The notes: generated from the sequence alone by a model not told the origin. A DNA stretch of 64,000 nucleotides from Sunxiuqinia sp963974515 (GCF_963974515.1 NZ_CAXBDD010000003.1:1-64000), one strand, 5' to 3'; counted from the first letter of the stretch, positions 17,366 through 25,954 are shown. Program-made: numbers and translations.

Positions 17366-18217
17366 ATGAATGCTAGCCGGAAATCAGTAGTGACCGCGTT
17401 GGGCGCCTTGGTTTTGTTTGTGATGTTTGGCTCTTCTTCCTGCACTACTGGACAAAAAGCGGAGCAGCCAGAATCCCAAAACGAAGTAAAATTCAAATTG
17501 GGGGTAGCTTCTTATTCGCTTCGGAAGTTCGACCGCGACGAAGCTATCGCGTTTACCAGGAAGCTGGGAGTCGACTACATCGCCTTCAAAAGTTTTCATC
17601 TGAAACTGGATGCACCGGACGCTGAAATAGCTGATGCGGTTACCAGTTGTGCTGAAGCCGGATTAAACTTGTACGCCGGAGGTGTGATTTACATGACCAC
17701 CGAAGCGGAAGTCGATCAGGCGTTTGAATACGCGAAAAAGGCCGGAATGAAGATGATTGTCGGTGTTCCAAATCACGAATTACTGCCGTATGTTGAAAAC
17801 AAGGTCAAAACCTACGATATTCAATTGGCCATCCACAATCATGGCCCGGGTGACAAGCTCTATCCAAGTGCCGAAAGTGCCTATGTTTTAATCAAAGATA
17901 TGGATCCCCGAATGGGGTTGTGTATTGACATTGGCCACACCAAGCGAATTGGACGTAGTCCTTCGCAGGATGTAAAGGATTATTTTGACCGGGTTATCGA
18001 TATTCATATCAAGGATGTTACCGCTGCTGATCATGATGGATCAACCTGTGAAATTGGCCGTGGCGTGATTGATCATTACGGCTTTTTGAAAGACCTGGTC
18101 GCGCTTGGATATGATGGCATAGTTGCGCTGGAATATGAGAAAGATGGCGACGATCCATTTTCCGGCATGGCCGAATCAATGGGCTATGTCAAAGGAATTC
18201 TATCAACCTTCAAATAA
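17366..18217 (+). CDS. Lipoprotein sugar isomerase/epimerase-like TIM barrel
   Basis: A 283-residue xylose-isomerase-like TIM barrel (AP endonuclease family 2 fold) with a lipoprotein signal (lipobox SSSC at about residue 27). Metal-site positions look intact: IHNHG, CIDIGHTKR, DIHIKD and VALEYEKD supply the usual His, Asp and Glu ligands. In related 3-keto-sugar loci this family acts as a lyase, hydratase or epimerase on the keto-sugar or its enol. The cytosolic name sugar phosphate isomerase would be misleading here because the protein is exported. It starts three bases after the DUF1080 stop; the oxidoreductase starts 19 bases after its own stop. Confidence 0.84.
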   Translation: MNASRKSVVTALGALVLFVMFGSSSCTTGQKAEQPESQNEVKFKLGVASYSLRKFDRDEAIAFTRKLGVDYIAFKSFHLKLDAPDAEIADAVTSCAEAGLNLYAGGVIYMTTEAEVDQAFEYAKKAGMKMIVGVPNHELLPYVENKVKTYDIQLAIHNHGPGDKLYPSAESAYVLIKDMDPRMGLCIDIGHTKRIGRSPSQDVKDYFDRVIDIHIKDVTAADHDGSTCEIGRGVIDHYGFLKDLVALGYDGIVALEYEKDGDDPFSGMAESMGYVKGILSTFK

Positions 18218-18236
18218 ACCAAATAAACGATACAAA

Positions 18237-19583
18237 ATGAGTTCAAACAGAAGAGATTTTTTGAGAAAAGCGGCTGTCGGAGCTGCCGGAATTACCATAG
18301 GTGGTTCGGCCATGAGTATGTCAGCTAAGAGTTATTCACGCATTATTGGAGCCAACGACCGGCTTCAGGTTGCCTTTATGGGTTGTGGACGTCGGGTGGG
18401 GGCGTATTACAATGCGGTAACAGACAAAAACAACAATGTTGATCTGGCTTACATTTGCGATGTGATGAAAAAGCAGCGCGAAAGAGTTGGGAAAGATTTG
18501 CATGGAAAAGTAAGCGGCAAGGCAGCTTTGATCAACGATATTCGTGAGGTATTTGCTGATAAGGACGTTGACGCCGTCTTCAACGCCACGCCTGACCATT
18601 GGCATGCACCAGGCACCTGGATGGCCATGGAAGCCGGCCAGCATGTGTATATTGAAAAGCCTTGCAGCCACAGCCCGCGTGAGGGAGAATTGCTGGTTCA
18701 TTTTCAAAAGAAATACGGCAAAGTGGTTCAGATGGGAAACCAGCAGCGTTCCTCGCCCGAATCGATCGAAATCATCAAGCAAATTCATAACGGTGTCATC
18801 GGAAACGCTTACCGTGCAGTAGCTTTTTATTCGAACAACCGCGGCGAAGTGCCTGTCCCCAGGAAGGCGCCGGTTCCTGAAGGTTTGGACTGGAACCTGT
18901 GGCAGGGACCGGCTCCGCACGAGGATTACCGGCACGATACCTGGGATTACAACTGGCATTGGTACGGTTGGAATTGGGGAACCGCAGAAACCGGAAATAA
19001 TGCCACGCACGAGCTTGACATCGCCCGTTGGGCTTTGGATGTCGAGTATCCTGAATTTGTCGAAGTGCAGGCTGCCAAGCGCCACTTTCTTGACGATGGC
19101 TGGGAAATGTATGATACCATGGATGCCAGCTTCCGTTTTTCGGGAAATAAAATCATTGTGTGGGACGGAAAAAGCCGTAATGGTTATAGTACCTATGGCT
19201 CCGATCGCGGAACAATCATTTACGGAACTGAAGGATCGGTGTTTGTCAATCGTGGCGGATACAAGCTGTTCGACCGTGGTGGCAAATTGGTTCGCGACAG
19301 CAAAGCGGCAAGCAATGAAGCCGGAACCGCACTTGGCGGAGGCGGGGATATGACAGACGGACACGTGGTAAACTTTTTTGATAACATCCGCGGCAGGTCA
19401 ACTCAATTGAATTCACCAATTGACATGGGAGCGACGAGTCAAATGTTGACCCACTATGCCAACATCTCTTCCCGTATCGGAAAATCATTTGATGTCGATA
19501 CCAATAATGGGCATATTTACGACCGCGATGCTATGAAGTTGTGGGATCGGGAATACGAACCAGGTTGGGAACCAAAACTATAG
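18237..19583 (+). CDS. Tat-exported Gfo/Idh/MocA family oxidoreductase
   Basis: A 448-residue NAD(P)-binding oxidoreductase with a clear twin-arginine signal (NRRDFLRKAAVGAAG, residues 4-18), so it folds with its cofactor before export. The Rossmann start (VAFMGCGRRVG) and the family catalytic motif EKP (YIEKPCSHSP) are present. I start it at the ATG at 18237 because the Tat signal begins there; the frame stays open 38 codons upstream inside the previous gene. Periplasmic Gfo/Idh enzymes with bound NAD oxidise glycosides at C3 in the 3-keto pathway. A bound cofactor must be recycled by another acceptor, which makes the electron-transfer genes downstream interesting. Confidence 0.9.
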   Translation: MSSNRRDFLRKAAVGAAGITIGGSAMSMSAKSYSRIIGANDRLQVAFMGCGRRVGAYYNAVTDKNNNVDLAYICDVMKKQRERVGKDLHGKVSGKAALINDIREVFADKDVDAVFNATPDHWHAPGTWMAMEAGQHVYIEKPCSHSPREGELLVHFQKKYGKVVQMGNQQRSSPESIEIIKQIHNGVIGNAYRAVAFYSNNRGEVPVPRKAPVPEGLDWNLWQGPAPHEDYRHDTWDYNWHWYGWNWGTAETGNNATHELDIARWALDVEYPEFVEVQAAKRHFLDDGWEMYDTMDASFRFSGNKIIVWDGKSRNGYSTYGSDRGTIIYGTEGSVFVNRGGYKLFDRGGKLVRDSKAASNEAGTALGGGGDMTDGHVVNFFDNIRGRSTQLNSPIDMGATSQMLTHYANISSRIGKSFDVDTNNGHIYDRDAMKLWDREYEPGWEPKL

Positions 19584-19629
19584 TTGGTGAGTAACAACGA
19601 TAGAAAGAATATCCTCAATTTCTCCTAAT

Positions 19630-19724
19630 GTCATTAATAAAGTCATTCGGTCGTCATTAGATGGTCATTACGTTGTTGGAACGATTAATGACCATTTAAT
19701 TGGGCATGAATGACAAGAAATGAC
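19630..19724. repeat. Array of seven GTCATT half-sites with a hairpin, in a 507-bp gene-free stretch
   Basis: GTCATT occurs at 19630, 19642, 19653 and 19664 (steps 12, 11, 11). The inverted form AATGAC occurs at 19687, 19709 and 19719. The centre forms a perfect ten-base inverted repeat, ATGGTCATTA (19661-19670) with TAATGACCAT (19686-19695). The near-helical spacing looks like a multi-site protein target. The rest of the gap 19584-20090 holds a strong terminator (19768-19803) and AT-rich DNA ending in the promoter of the first propeller gene. No coding sequence is evident. Confidence 0.7.
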
Positions 19725-19767
19725 AACCACAACAATTAAGATGGTTAGGTAAGTGGATGCTCACTTA

Positions 19768-19803
19768 AAAAAATAGCCTACATTTCTGTGGGCTATTTTT
19801 TTT
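19768..19803 (+). terminator. Strong intrinsic terminator after the DUF1080 operon
   Basis: A 12-base stem (AAATAGCCTACA 19771-19782 with TGTGGGCTATTT 19787-19798, one T-G pair), loop TTTC, and T-run to 19803. An A-run in front makes it usable on both strands. It separates the 3-keto operon from the propeller cluster. Confidence 0.88.
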
Positions 19804-20053
19804 ACTTCATTTCAAGATATTGATAAAACCGCATCGTTTTTTCCCTCCAAAGTGATTTATATCAATTTCATTCGTACTTTTTAAATTTTTAAAGTGATAA
19901 AACTTTGCTCATCGGTTTTTTTCTTTGAGTTGCTATTGTTCATTTAGTCAGTTGATTAGGTTGATTGTTGGAACATAAGACTTGTTAACAAATGTAACTA
20001 TTTAGAACCTTGTTAAATTTAATAGCCGGCTGTGTAGTTTGGTCTTTCCTTAA

Positions 20054-20061
20054 TAAATTTG
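20054..20061 (+). promoter_or_regulatory. Candidate -7 element of the propeller cluster
   Basis: TAAATTTG, exact TAnnTTTG, ends 29 nt before the ATG at 20091. No well-spaced -33 TTG is visible. Confidence 0.45.
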
Positions 20062-20090
20062 GGATCATTAGATTTCATAATTTGAAAACC

Positions 20091-21305
20091 ATGAAGAATC
20101 GATTGACTACCTTGTTTTTTTGCCTTTTTATAGGCGTGAATGTACTGGCACAAAAACCTACACAGTGGCGCGGTGAAAATTCCGAAGCCAAGTATCCGGC
20201 ACCCGCACTAATAGCTCAGTGGCCTGCTGACGGCCCTCAGGTCCTGTGGCATTTTGAAGAACTGGGTGAGGGCTTCTCCTCTCCAACTTTTGCAAACGGA
20301 AAAATCTACTGTACCGGAATGGCAGATGAAGTTGGCTACCTGAGTATTTTTAATGAAAAAGGTGCTTTTGAGAAGAAAATTCCCTATGGAAAAGAGTTTG
20401 AAGTGAGTTATCCCGGCGCCAGGCAAACACCTACCATTGTTGGTGATCTGGCATACATTGTCAGCGGGTATGGCGAATTGATCTGTTTAAACCTGAATAC
20501 GGGAAGCAAGTTATGGAGCAAAGAACTCGCTAAGGATTTTGGCTCTGAACACCTGCGTTGGGGATTTAACGAAACCGTTGTAATTGATGGCGATAAAGTG
20601 TTTTTTACTCCCGGAGGAAAAGAATACAACATGGTTGCGCTCGACCGCATGACAGGCAGCTTGGTGTGGAAAAGTGCTGCTAAAGGCGAAACGGCGGCTT
20701 ACTGCACGCCAAAGTTAATCGAGCTGCCTGCCAGAAAATTGTTGGTCACACATACTGGAAGTGAGGTAGTCGCTGTTGACGCCCAGGATGGAAAATTGCT
20801 TTGGAGCTATCCGCACCCCAACCAGTACAATATTCACCCAAATACGCCTATTTTTCAGGATGGCGCACTGTTTATATTCAGCGGTTACGGCCAAGGATCC
20901 GTGAAGCTGAACCTTTCGGACGACGGTTCATCGGTAAACAAAGTGTGGAGCACCGAAAAGATGGATAACCAAATGGGTGGCGCCATTATTTCGGATGGCT
21001 TTGTTTACGCATCGGGACATAAAGCGCGCGGCTGGTTTTGCTACGATTGGAAAACAGGTGAAGAAAAATGGCATTCAACTGAAGTCGGCAATGGTGTCGT
21101 CATCATGGCGGGCGATAAGCTTATCGCCTATTCCGACCGGGGTGAACTGGCATTGATCAATCCAACTCCCGAAAAATTTGATTTGGTATCGACAGCGAAA
21201 GTAGAATATGGAACGGCGCAGCATTGGGCGCATCCGGTTGTTCACAACGGTGTTTTGTATGTACGCCACGGGCAGTCGTTGATTGCCTATAAAATTTCGA
21301 ACTAG
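20091..21305 (+). CDS. Exported PQQ-like beta-propeller protein 1
   Basis: A 404-residue protein with a Sec signal peptide (ends LAQ, about residue 21) and a propeller built of PQQ_2-type blades. Typical blade ends are GELICLNLNTGSKLWSKEL, MVALDRMTGSLVWKS and VVAVDAQDGKLLWSY. It opens with the WRGENSEAKYPAP-type segment shared with its neighbours. There is no haem motif and the length is well below true quinoprotein dehydrogenases (about 550-700 residues), so a bound PQQ is doubtful. I use the ATG at 20091 because the signal peptide begins there. First gene of a long same-strand cluster; a binding or scaffold role in the periplasm is inference. Confidence 0.85.
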   Translation: MKNRLTTLFFCLFIGVNVLAQKPTQWRGENSEAKYPAPALIAQWPADGPQVLWHFEELGEGFSSPTFANGKIYCTGMADEVGYLSIFNEKGAFEKKIPYGKEFEVSYPGARQTPTIVGDLAYIVSGYGELICLNLNTGSKLWSKELAKDFGSEHLRWGFNETVVIDGDKVFFTPGGKEYNMVALDRMTGSLVWKSAAKGETAAYCTPKLIELPARKLLVTHTGSEVVAVDAQDGKLLWSYPHPNQYNIHPNTPIFQDGALFIFSGYGQGSVKLNLSDDGSSVNKVWSTEKMDNQMGGAIISDGFVYASGHKARGWFCYDWKTGEEKWHSTEVGNGVVIMAGDKLIAYSDRGELALINPTPEKFDLVSTAKVEYGTAQHWAHPVVHNGVLYVRHGQSLIAYKISN

Positions 21306-21364
21306 CTTTCCGTCCTTTCGGGAAACTGCAGAACCAACAATTAAACAAAAACCAAAAGAACGAC

Positions 21365-22606
21365 ATGAAACGAATACTGATCATTCAACTCATACTTTGT
21401 CTTAGCCTGCTTGTCGATGCGCAAGTTTACCAGTTTCGTGGCCCAAACCGCGATGGCAAGTTTCCCGAATCCGGACTTTTAAAAGCGTGGCCCGAAACCG
21501 GCCCCGAATTACTGCTGGAAGTGGAAGGCATTGGCAAAGGCTATTCTTCCGTGATTTCAAACGGAGAATATATCTATGTTTCGGGAATGATTGACACTTT
21601 GGACTACATGACTTGCATTGATTTTGAAGGAAATAAAAAATGGCAGGTGGCCTACGGGGAATCCTGGAAGAAATCTTTTCCCGAAACCCGCAGTACCCCA
21701 ACCATCGAAGATGACCGAATCTATATCATCAGCGGCATTGGCGAATTGACTTGTCTGGATACGGAGACTGGTGATATCAACTGGAAAGTGAATGTCGACC
21801 GTGATTATGAATCTGAGTGGCATATTTGGGGTGTTTCCGAATCGCCGCTGATTGTCGGGGATAAAGTGATTTGCACGCCTGGGGGAAACCAAACTTCCGT
21901 AGTGGCATTTGATAAGATGACGGGTGAGGAGATTTGGAAAACGCCCAGCGTTGGTGGTCAGCGGTCTTATGCTTCATCAACACTTTACGAGCTCAACGGT
22001 GAGCAATATGTGCTGGCAGTTACGGCAACCAATTTAATTGCGCTGAATCCGGAAACGGGGGAGATAAAAATGACTTATCAATACTATAACAAGGAAAAAT
22101 GGTCGGATCAGCCCGGGCTTATTTGGACCAACGTTCCCCTGTACAAAGGCGACGAGATTTTCCTATCGATGGGCTATGACTATCCGGCCAAAATGTTGCG
22201 GGTGAATGATGATGCCAGCGGGTTTGAAGTAGTGTATACCGATACTATTTTCGACAATCACCACCATGGAGTGATTGAACTGGACGGCTATATTTATGGC
22301 TCGAACTGGGAGAATAACCGCAAAGGAAATTGGTTGTGCAAAAACTGGGAAACTGGAGAGATTGTCTACGACGAAACCTGGAACACCAAGGGGGCTTTGG
22401 TTTATGCCGATAACCTGTTCTACATCTACGAAGAACAGCGTGGAAACGTCGCCTTAGTGGAGCCCGATCCGGAAGGCTTTAAAGTGATCAGCTCGTTCCG
22501 GATTGAAAAAGGTTCAGGCCCGCATTGGGCGCATCCATACCTGTTTGATGGTAAGCTGTTTTTGAGGCACGGCGAAGTTATGATGGTGTATAATTTGAAA
22601 GGATAG
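21365..22606 (+). CDS. Exported PQQ-like beta-propeller protein 2
   Basis: A 413-residue paralogue of the preceding protein. It has a signal peptide (ends VDAQ), then YQFRGPNRDGKFPESGLL, the conserved entry segment of this propeller group, followed by blades such as GELTCLDTETGDINWKV, VVAFDKMTGEEIWKT and NLIALNPETGEIKMTY. A His-rich turn (FDNHHHGVIEL) and a C-terminal PHWAHPYLF match the AQHWAHPVVH segment of protein 1 and could be a shared ligand site. It lies 59 bp after protein 1 and one base before protein 3, so it is surely co-transcribed with protein 3. Confidence 0.85.
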   Translation: MKRILIIQLILCLSLLVDAQVYQFRGPNRDGKFPESGLLKAWPETGPELLLEVEGIGKGYSSVISNGEYIYVSGMIDTLDYMTCIDFEGNKKWQVAYGESWKKSFPETRSTPTIEDDRIYIISGIGELTCLDTETGDINWKVNVDRDYESEWHIWGVSESPLIVGDKVICTPGGNQTSVVAFDKMTGEEIWKTPSVGGQRSYASSTLYELNGEQYVLAVTATNLIALNPETGEIKMTYQYYNKEKWSDQPGLIWTNVPLYKGDEIFLSMGYDYPAKMLRVNDDASGFEVVYTDTIFDNHHHGVIELDGYIYGSNWENNRKGNWLCKNWETGEIVYDETWNTKGALVYADNLFYIYEEQRGNVALVEPDPEGFKVISSFRIEKGSGPHWAHPYLFDGKLFLRHGEVMMVYNLKG

Positions 22607-22607
22607 C

Positions 22608-24029
22608 GTGAATAGAATTCTTATAAATTCATTTGTTGGGTTGATTGCATTGATCGGGATCCTTTCGTTTGCTTTCTGGCTCACGAAAGATCCCACAAGC
22701 AACATTCAAGCCAGCTTGCCCGGTGAAGACAACCGGGAGGCTGGCAATTTGATTGAAGAAATCGTTCGTATTGGCGAAAATTTCAATCTTTTTGAAAATG
22801 AAGCCCCCGAAATGCAAGGCACCTGGCCCCAGTTTCGCGGTGAAAACTTTGACAACATCGTTTCAGAAAAACAAAACCTAAAGGATTCGTGGAGCGCCGA
22901 TGAGCCAGAAATTTTGTGGTCAGTCGAATTGGGCGAAGGGCACGCCGGGCCTGCCATTTACAAGGGGCGGGTCTATGTGCTCGACTACGATGAGGAAACC
23001 CGTGAAGATGCTTTGCGATGCTTTTCATTTGCTGATGGAAAGGAAATCTGGCGTCGGTCGTACGGGGTGCATGTCAAACGAAATCATGGGATGTCGCGAA
23101 CCGTTCCAACCGTTACCGAAGACTATGTGGTAACCATTGGCCCGCGTTGCCATGTGATGTGTGTGGAACGCGAAACCGGAGATTTCATCTGGGGAATCGA
23201 CATGGTGAAAGAATACGGAACAACTATTCCGCAATGGTACACCGCTCAATGTCCGCTGGTAGTTAACGACAAAGTGATCCTGTCGCCCGGCGGAAGTACC
23301 ATTATGATGGCGGTGGATATTCATTCGGGTGAAATCTTGTGGGAAACGCCGAACGAGATGCAGTGGAAAATGTCGCATTCTTCCATTGTTCCTATGAATT
23401 TCAACGGCCGGAACATGTACGTTTACAGCGCTGATGGTGGTGTTTGTGGCATCGCCGCCGACGGTGAAGATGAAGGCGCAGTGCTGTGGCAATCAAATGC
23501 CTGGAACCACTCGGTGGTAGCGCCGTCACCGGTGATACTTGATGGTGGACGTATTTTTCTGACGGCTGGTTATGGGGCAGGTGGAATGATGATCCGGCTC
23601 AATCCTCAGGGCGGAAAATTTGAAGTTGAAGTGATTACAGAATATCAGGCAAAAGATGGGTTGGCTTGCGAACAGCAAACTCCGGTGATATGGGATGGCC
23701 ATTTATTTGGTATTCTTCCCAAAGATGGTGGCTCCAACCGCAACCAGTTGGTTTGTGTGCATCCGGATGATGTGCAGACCATGGTTTGGACTTCCGGAAA
23801 AGACAGCCGTTTTGGATTGGGGCCTTATATTATCGCCGATGAGAAGATGTACATTCTGGATGATGATGGAACACTGACCATGATTAAGCCGGACAAGAAC
23901 CGGTATATTCAACTGGCACAGAAAAAGATTTTGGATGGGCATGATGCTTGGGGGCCGCTTGCCATTGCTGATGGCCGCCTGCTCATGCGCGACTCAAAAA
24001 CAATGGTTTGTTTGGACGTTGGGGAGTGA
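22608..24029 (+). CDS. Membrane-anchored PQQ-like beta-propeller protein 3
   Basis: A 473-residue protein starting with GTG one base after the previous stop. Residues about 8-25 form a signal anchor without a lipobox or clear cleavage site, then comes a linker and a propeller from about residue 60 (GTWPQFRGENFDN, CFSFADGKEIWRRSYG, MCVERETGDFIWGID, MMAVDIHSGEILWET). It has several cysteines but no CxxCH haem motif. It shares the MxQTP-like late segment (CEQQTPVIWDGHLFG) with many Planctomycetes and Bacteroidota propellers. The function of this group is not known to me. A 163-bp AT-rich gap without an exact -7 motif follows. Confidence 0.84.
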   Translation: MNRILINSFVGLIALIGILSFAFWLTKDPTSNIQASLPGEDNREAGNLIEEIVRIGENFNLFENEAPEMQGTWPQFRGENFDNIVSEKQNLKDSWSADEPEILWSVELGEGHAGPAIYKGRVYVLDYDEETREDALRCFSFADGKEIWRRSYGVHVKRNHGMSRTVPTVTEDYVVTIGPRCHVMCVERETGDFIWGIDMVKEYGTTIPQWYTAQCPLVVNDKVILSPGGSTIMMAVDIHSGEILWETPNEMQWKMSHSSIVPMNFNGRNMYVYSADGGVCGIAADGEDEGAVLWQSNAWNHSVVAPSPVILDGGRIFLTAGYGAGGMMIRLNPQGGKFEVEVITEYQAKDGLACEQQTPVIWDGHLFGILPKDGGSNRNQLVCVHPDDVQTMVWTSGKDSRFGLGPYIIADEKMYILDDDGTLTMIKPDKNRYIQLAQKKILDGHDAWGPLAIADGRLLMRDSKTMVCLDVGE

Positions 24030-24192
24030 AGCTCCCGTAATTTAGAAGCTGATTTTTATGATCTTCTATGATTCATGATGAAATATTGATTTTCGGAGAA
24101 AAATGATCACAACAGAAAGTAAAAGAAATAAATTTTGAAATCTTTAAAAATCATAAGCTATCATATAAATCCGCGCCAAAAAAGAATCGAAA

Positions 24193-25161
24193 ATGAAATA
24201 CAAAAAGCTGGTTAATCTGATATTGATTGTTTTGGCCCTGGCCATCGCTATTATTATTGCACGCGACTTTGTGCAAAACAGGGGAGGAAAGAATATTGAA
24301 AATCCGTATGCTTTCGATGTCAGCGAATATCGGAAAGTTGATCCTGCTGAAATTCTGTATAAAGAAGAAAAGGTATTGCAGCTAAAAGTTGGCGAACCCA
24401 AGGGAATTGACTACTACGACGGTGTGATTTACATGATTGCTGACAGTAGTTTGATTCAGCTTAACCTGCAAGGGCAAATGTTGAAAGAAGTCAAGTTAGA
24501 TGCTGCACCAACTGCGGTGGCAGCCGGAAACCAACTTTGGGTGGCGTTGAAAAATCAAGTCATTGCATTTGATCAGGACGGCAACGAAATGCAGCGATGG
24601 AATGATTTTGGCCCGCGTTCGGTGATTACTTCGCTGGCCGTTTCACCTGAATTTGTTTATGTGGCCGACGCTGGTAACCGGCTCGTCTATCAATTTTCGC
24701 ATCAAGGAGAACTGCTTCAGCAAATTGGTGAACGGAATGACGATAAGGCGGTTCCTGGGTTTGTTATTCCCAGTCCTTATTTCGATGTCGCTTTGAATGA
24801 AGAAGACTATTTGTGGGCAGTTAACCCCGGACGCCACAGCTTGGAAAACTTTAATGCCGATGGTGCAATGCGCAGTTCGTGGACCGCTTCATCAGTGAAA
24901 ACCGAAGGTTTTAGCGGATGTTGCAATCCTGCCCACATGGCAATTATGGAGGAAAATGCCTTTGTGACGAGCGAAAAAGGAATTGTTCGTGTAAAGGTAT
25001 ACGACCAGCACGGAAAATACATCGGGGTGGTAGCGCCGCCGGATATGTTTGATGACGATGCTAAAGCGCCTGATGTTTGCGTGGATGAGGAAGGCCGGGT
25101 GATTTTACTCGATTTCAACCGCAAACAAGTGCGCGTATTCAAACTGAAAAACGACGAATGA
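24193..25161 (+). CDS. Membrane-anchored NHL-type beta-propeller with a GCCNP motif
   Basis: A 322-residue protein with an N-terminal anchor (about residues 7-23) and a six-bladed NHL-like propeller facing the periplasm (EFVYVADAGNRLVYQFSHQG, EDYLWAVNPGRHSLENFNADG, EGRVILLDFNRKQVRVFKL). One blade carries adjacent cysteines in GFSGCCNPAHMAI. A Cys-Cys-Asn-Pro followed by His is unusual in NHL propellers and could bind metal, form a vicinal disulfide or accept electrons. Its stop overlaps the start of the four-cysteine protein as ATGA, tying it to the iron-sulfur genes. Confidence 0.82.
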   Translation: MKYKKLVNLILIVLALAIAIIIARDFVQNRGGKNIENPYAFDVSEYRKVDPAEILYKEEKVLQLKVGEPKGIDYYDGVIYMIADSSLIQLNLQGQMLKEVKLDAAPTAVAAGNQLWVALKNQVIAFDQDGNEMQRWNDFGPRSVITSLAVSPEFVYVADAGNRLVYQFSHQGELLQQIGERNDDKAVPGFVIPSPYFDVALNEEDYLWAVNPGRHSLENFNADGAMRSSWTASSVKTEGFSGCCNPAHMAIMEENAFVTSEKGIVRVKVYDQHGKYIGVVAPPDMFDDDAKAPDVCVDEEGRVILLDFNRKQVRVFKLKNDE

Positions 25162-25355
25162 TGAATCGAAAAGAATTTATACAGAACGGTTTACGCCTGA
25201 GTGTTTTGACAGGGATCGTAGGAGGCTCCCTGTTTTTGATGAGCCGGAACAAAGTTGATTTTACTTGTTCGGAGAACAGCGTATGCAAGTCGTGTACTGC
25301 TTTCACCGGATGCGAGTTGGATAAAGCAAAACAAAGCAGACAAGATGAACGGTAA
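25158..25355 (+). CDS. Tiny Tat-like four-cysteine protein
   Basis: A 65-residue protein whose start overlaps the NHL gene and whose end overlaps the ferredoxin gene by 11 bases, strong support for being real. The N-terminus NRKEFIQNGLRLSVLTGIVGG copies the Tat signal of the next protein (SRREFIQTGMRWTLG), with Arg-Lys in place of Arg-Arg. After one hydrophobic segment comes a short tail with Cys at about 37, 43, 46 and 52 (C-x5-C-x2-C-x5-C), enough for one metal or iron-sulfur site. I know no named family. Translation may begin at either of two adjacent ATGs (25158 or 25161). Confidence 0.72.
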   Translation: MMNRKEFIQNGLRLSVLTGIVGGSLFLMSRNKVDFTCSENSVCKSCTAFTGCELDKAKQSRQDER

Positions 25356-25941
25356 AAAAGAACACAAGCAGGCCAGCCGGCGTGAGTTTATCCAAACCGG
25401 GATGCGCTGGACACTTGGTTTTTCGCTGGCTGGGGTGGCCACAACGGCTGCGCTAAGGGTCAGCGCCGACGATTACGTTTGGCAGCTCGATCCCTTTAAA
25501 TGTGTTTATTGCGGACGCTGTGCAGACTATTGTGTGATGACGCCTTCCGCGGTAAAATGCGTTCACGCCTACGACCTGTGCGGTTACTGCGATTTGTGCG
25601 GTGGTTACCTCAAACCCGATGCAAATGCCTTGTCGACTGCGGCAGAGAATCAACTTTGTCCGACCTCGGCGATCCGGCGTAAGTTTGTGGAAGATCCCTA
25701 TTTTGAATACGAGATTGACGAGGATTTATGCTTTGGATGTGCCAAATGTGTCGAAGGCTGTTCGTCGTTTGGAAATGGTTCGTTGCACTTGCAGGTCCGA
25801 CACGATTTGTGTGTTAACTGCAACGAATGTTCCATTGCCCGCGTGTGTCCGGCCGATGCTTTTGAGCGTGTACCAGGCAGCAACCCATACAAAATAAAAG
25901 GTGATTTTTCGGTTGGAACCGATGAGTCTAACCCCGCTTAA
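25345..25941 (+). CDS. Tat-exported ferredoxin with four predicted [4Fe-4S] clusters (NapG/MauM-like)
   Basis: A 198-residue periplasmic iron-sulfur protein. The Tat signal is SRREFIQTGMRW (11-22). Seventeen cysteines follow, at 53, 56, 59, 63, 72, 79, 82, 85, 105, 129, 132, 135, 139, 156, 159, 162 and 168. Their CxxCxxCxxxC patterns fit four cubane clusters, the arrangement of NapG, MauM and DmsB-type subunits. NapG passes electrons between the membrane ferredoxin NapH and a periplasmic enzyme, and here a NapH-like gene follows 13 bases later. I start it at the ATG at 25345, where the Tat signal fits; the frame is open 30 codons upstream. Its redox partner in the periplasm is not identified. 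Confidence 0.9.
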   Translation: MNGKKEHKQASRREFIQTGMRWTLGFSLAGVATTAALRVSADDYVWQLDPFKCVYCGRCADYCVMTPSAVKCVHAYDLCGYCDLCGGYLKPDANALSTAAENQLCPTSAIRRKFVEDPYFEYEIDEDLCFGCAKCVEGCSSFGNGSLHLQVRHDLCVNCNECSIARVCPADAFERVPGSNPYKIKGDFSVGTDESNPA

Positions 25942-25954
25942 ACCAAGAAAGTCA

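Noticed and set aside
19630..19724. GTCATT repeats as a CRISPR array
   Set aside because: Repeat units are six bases with spacers of about five, orientation changes within the array, and no cas gene is nearby.
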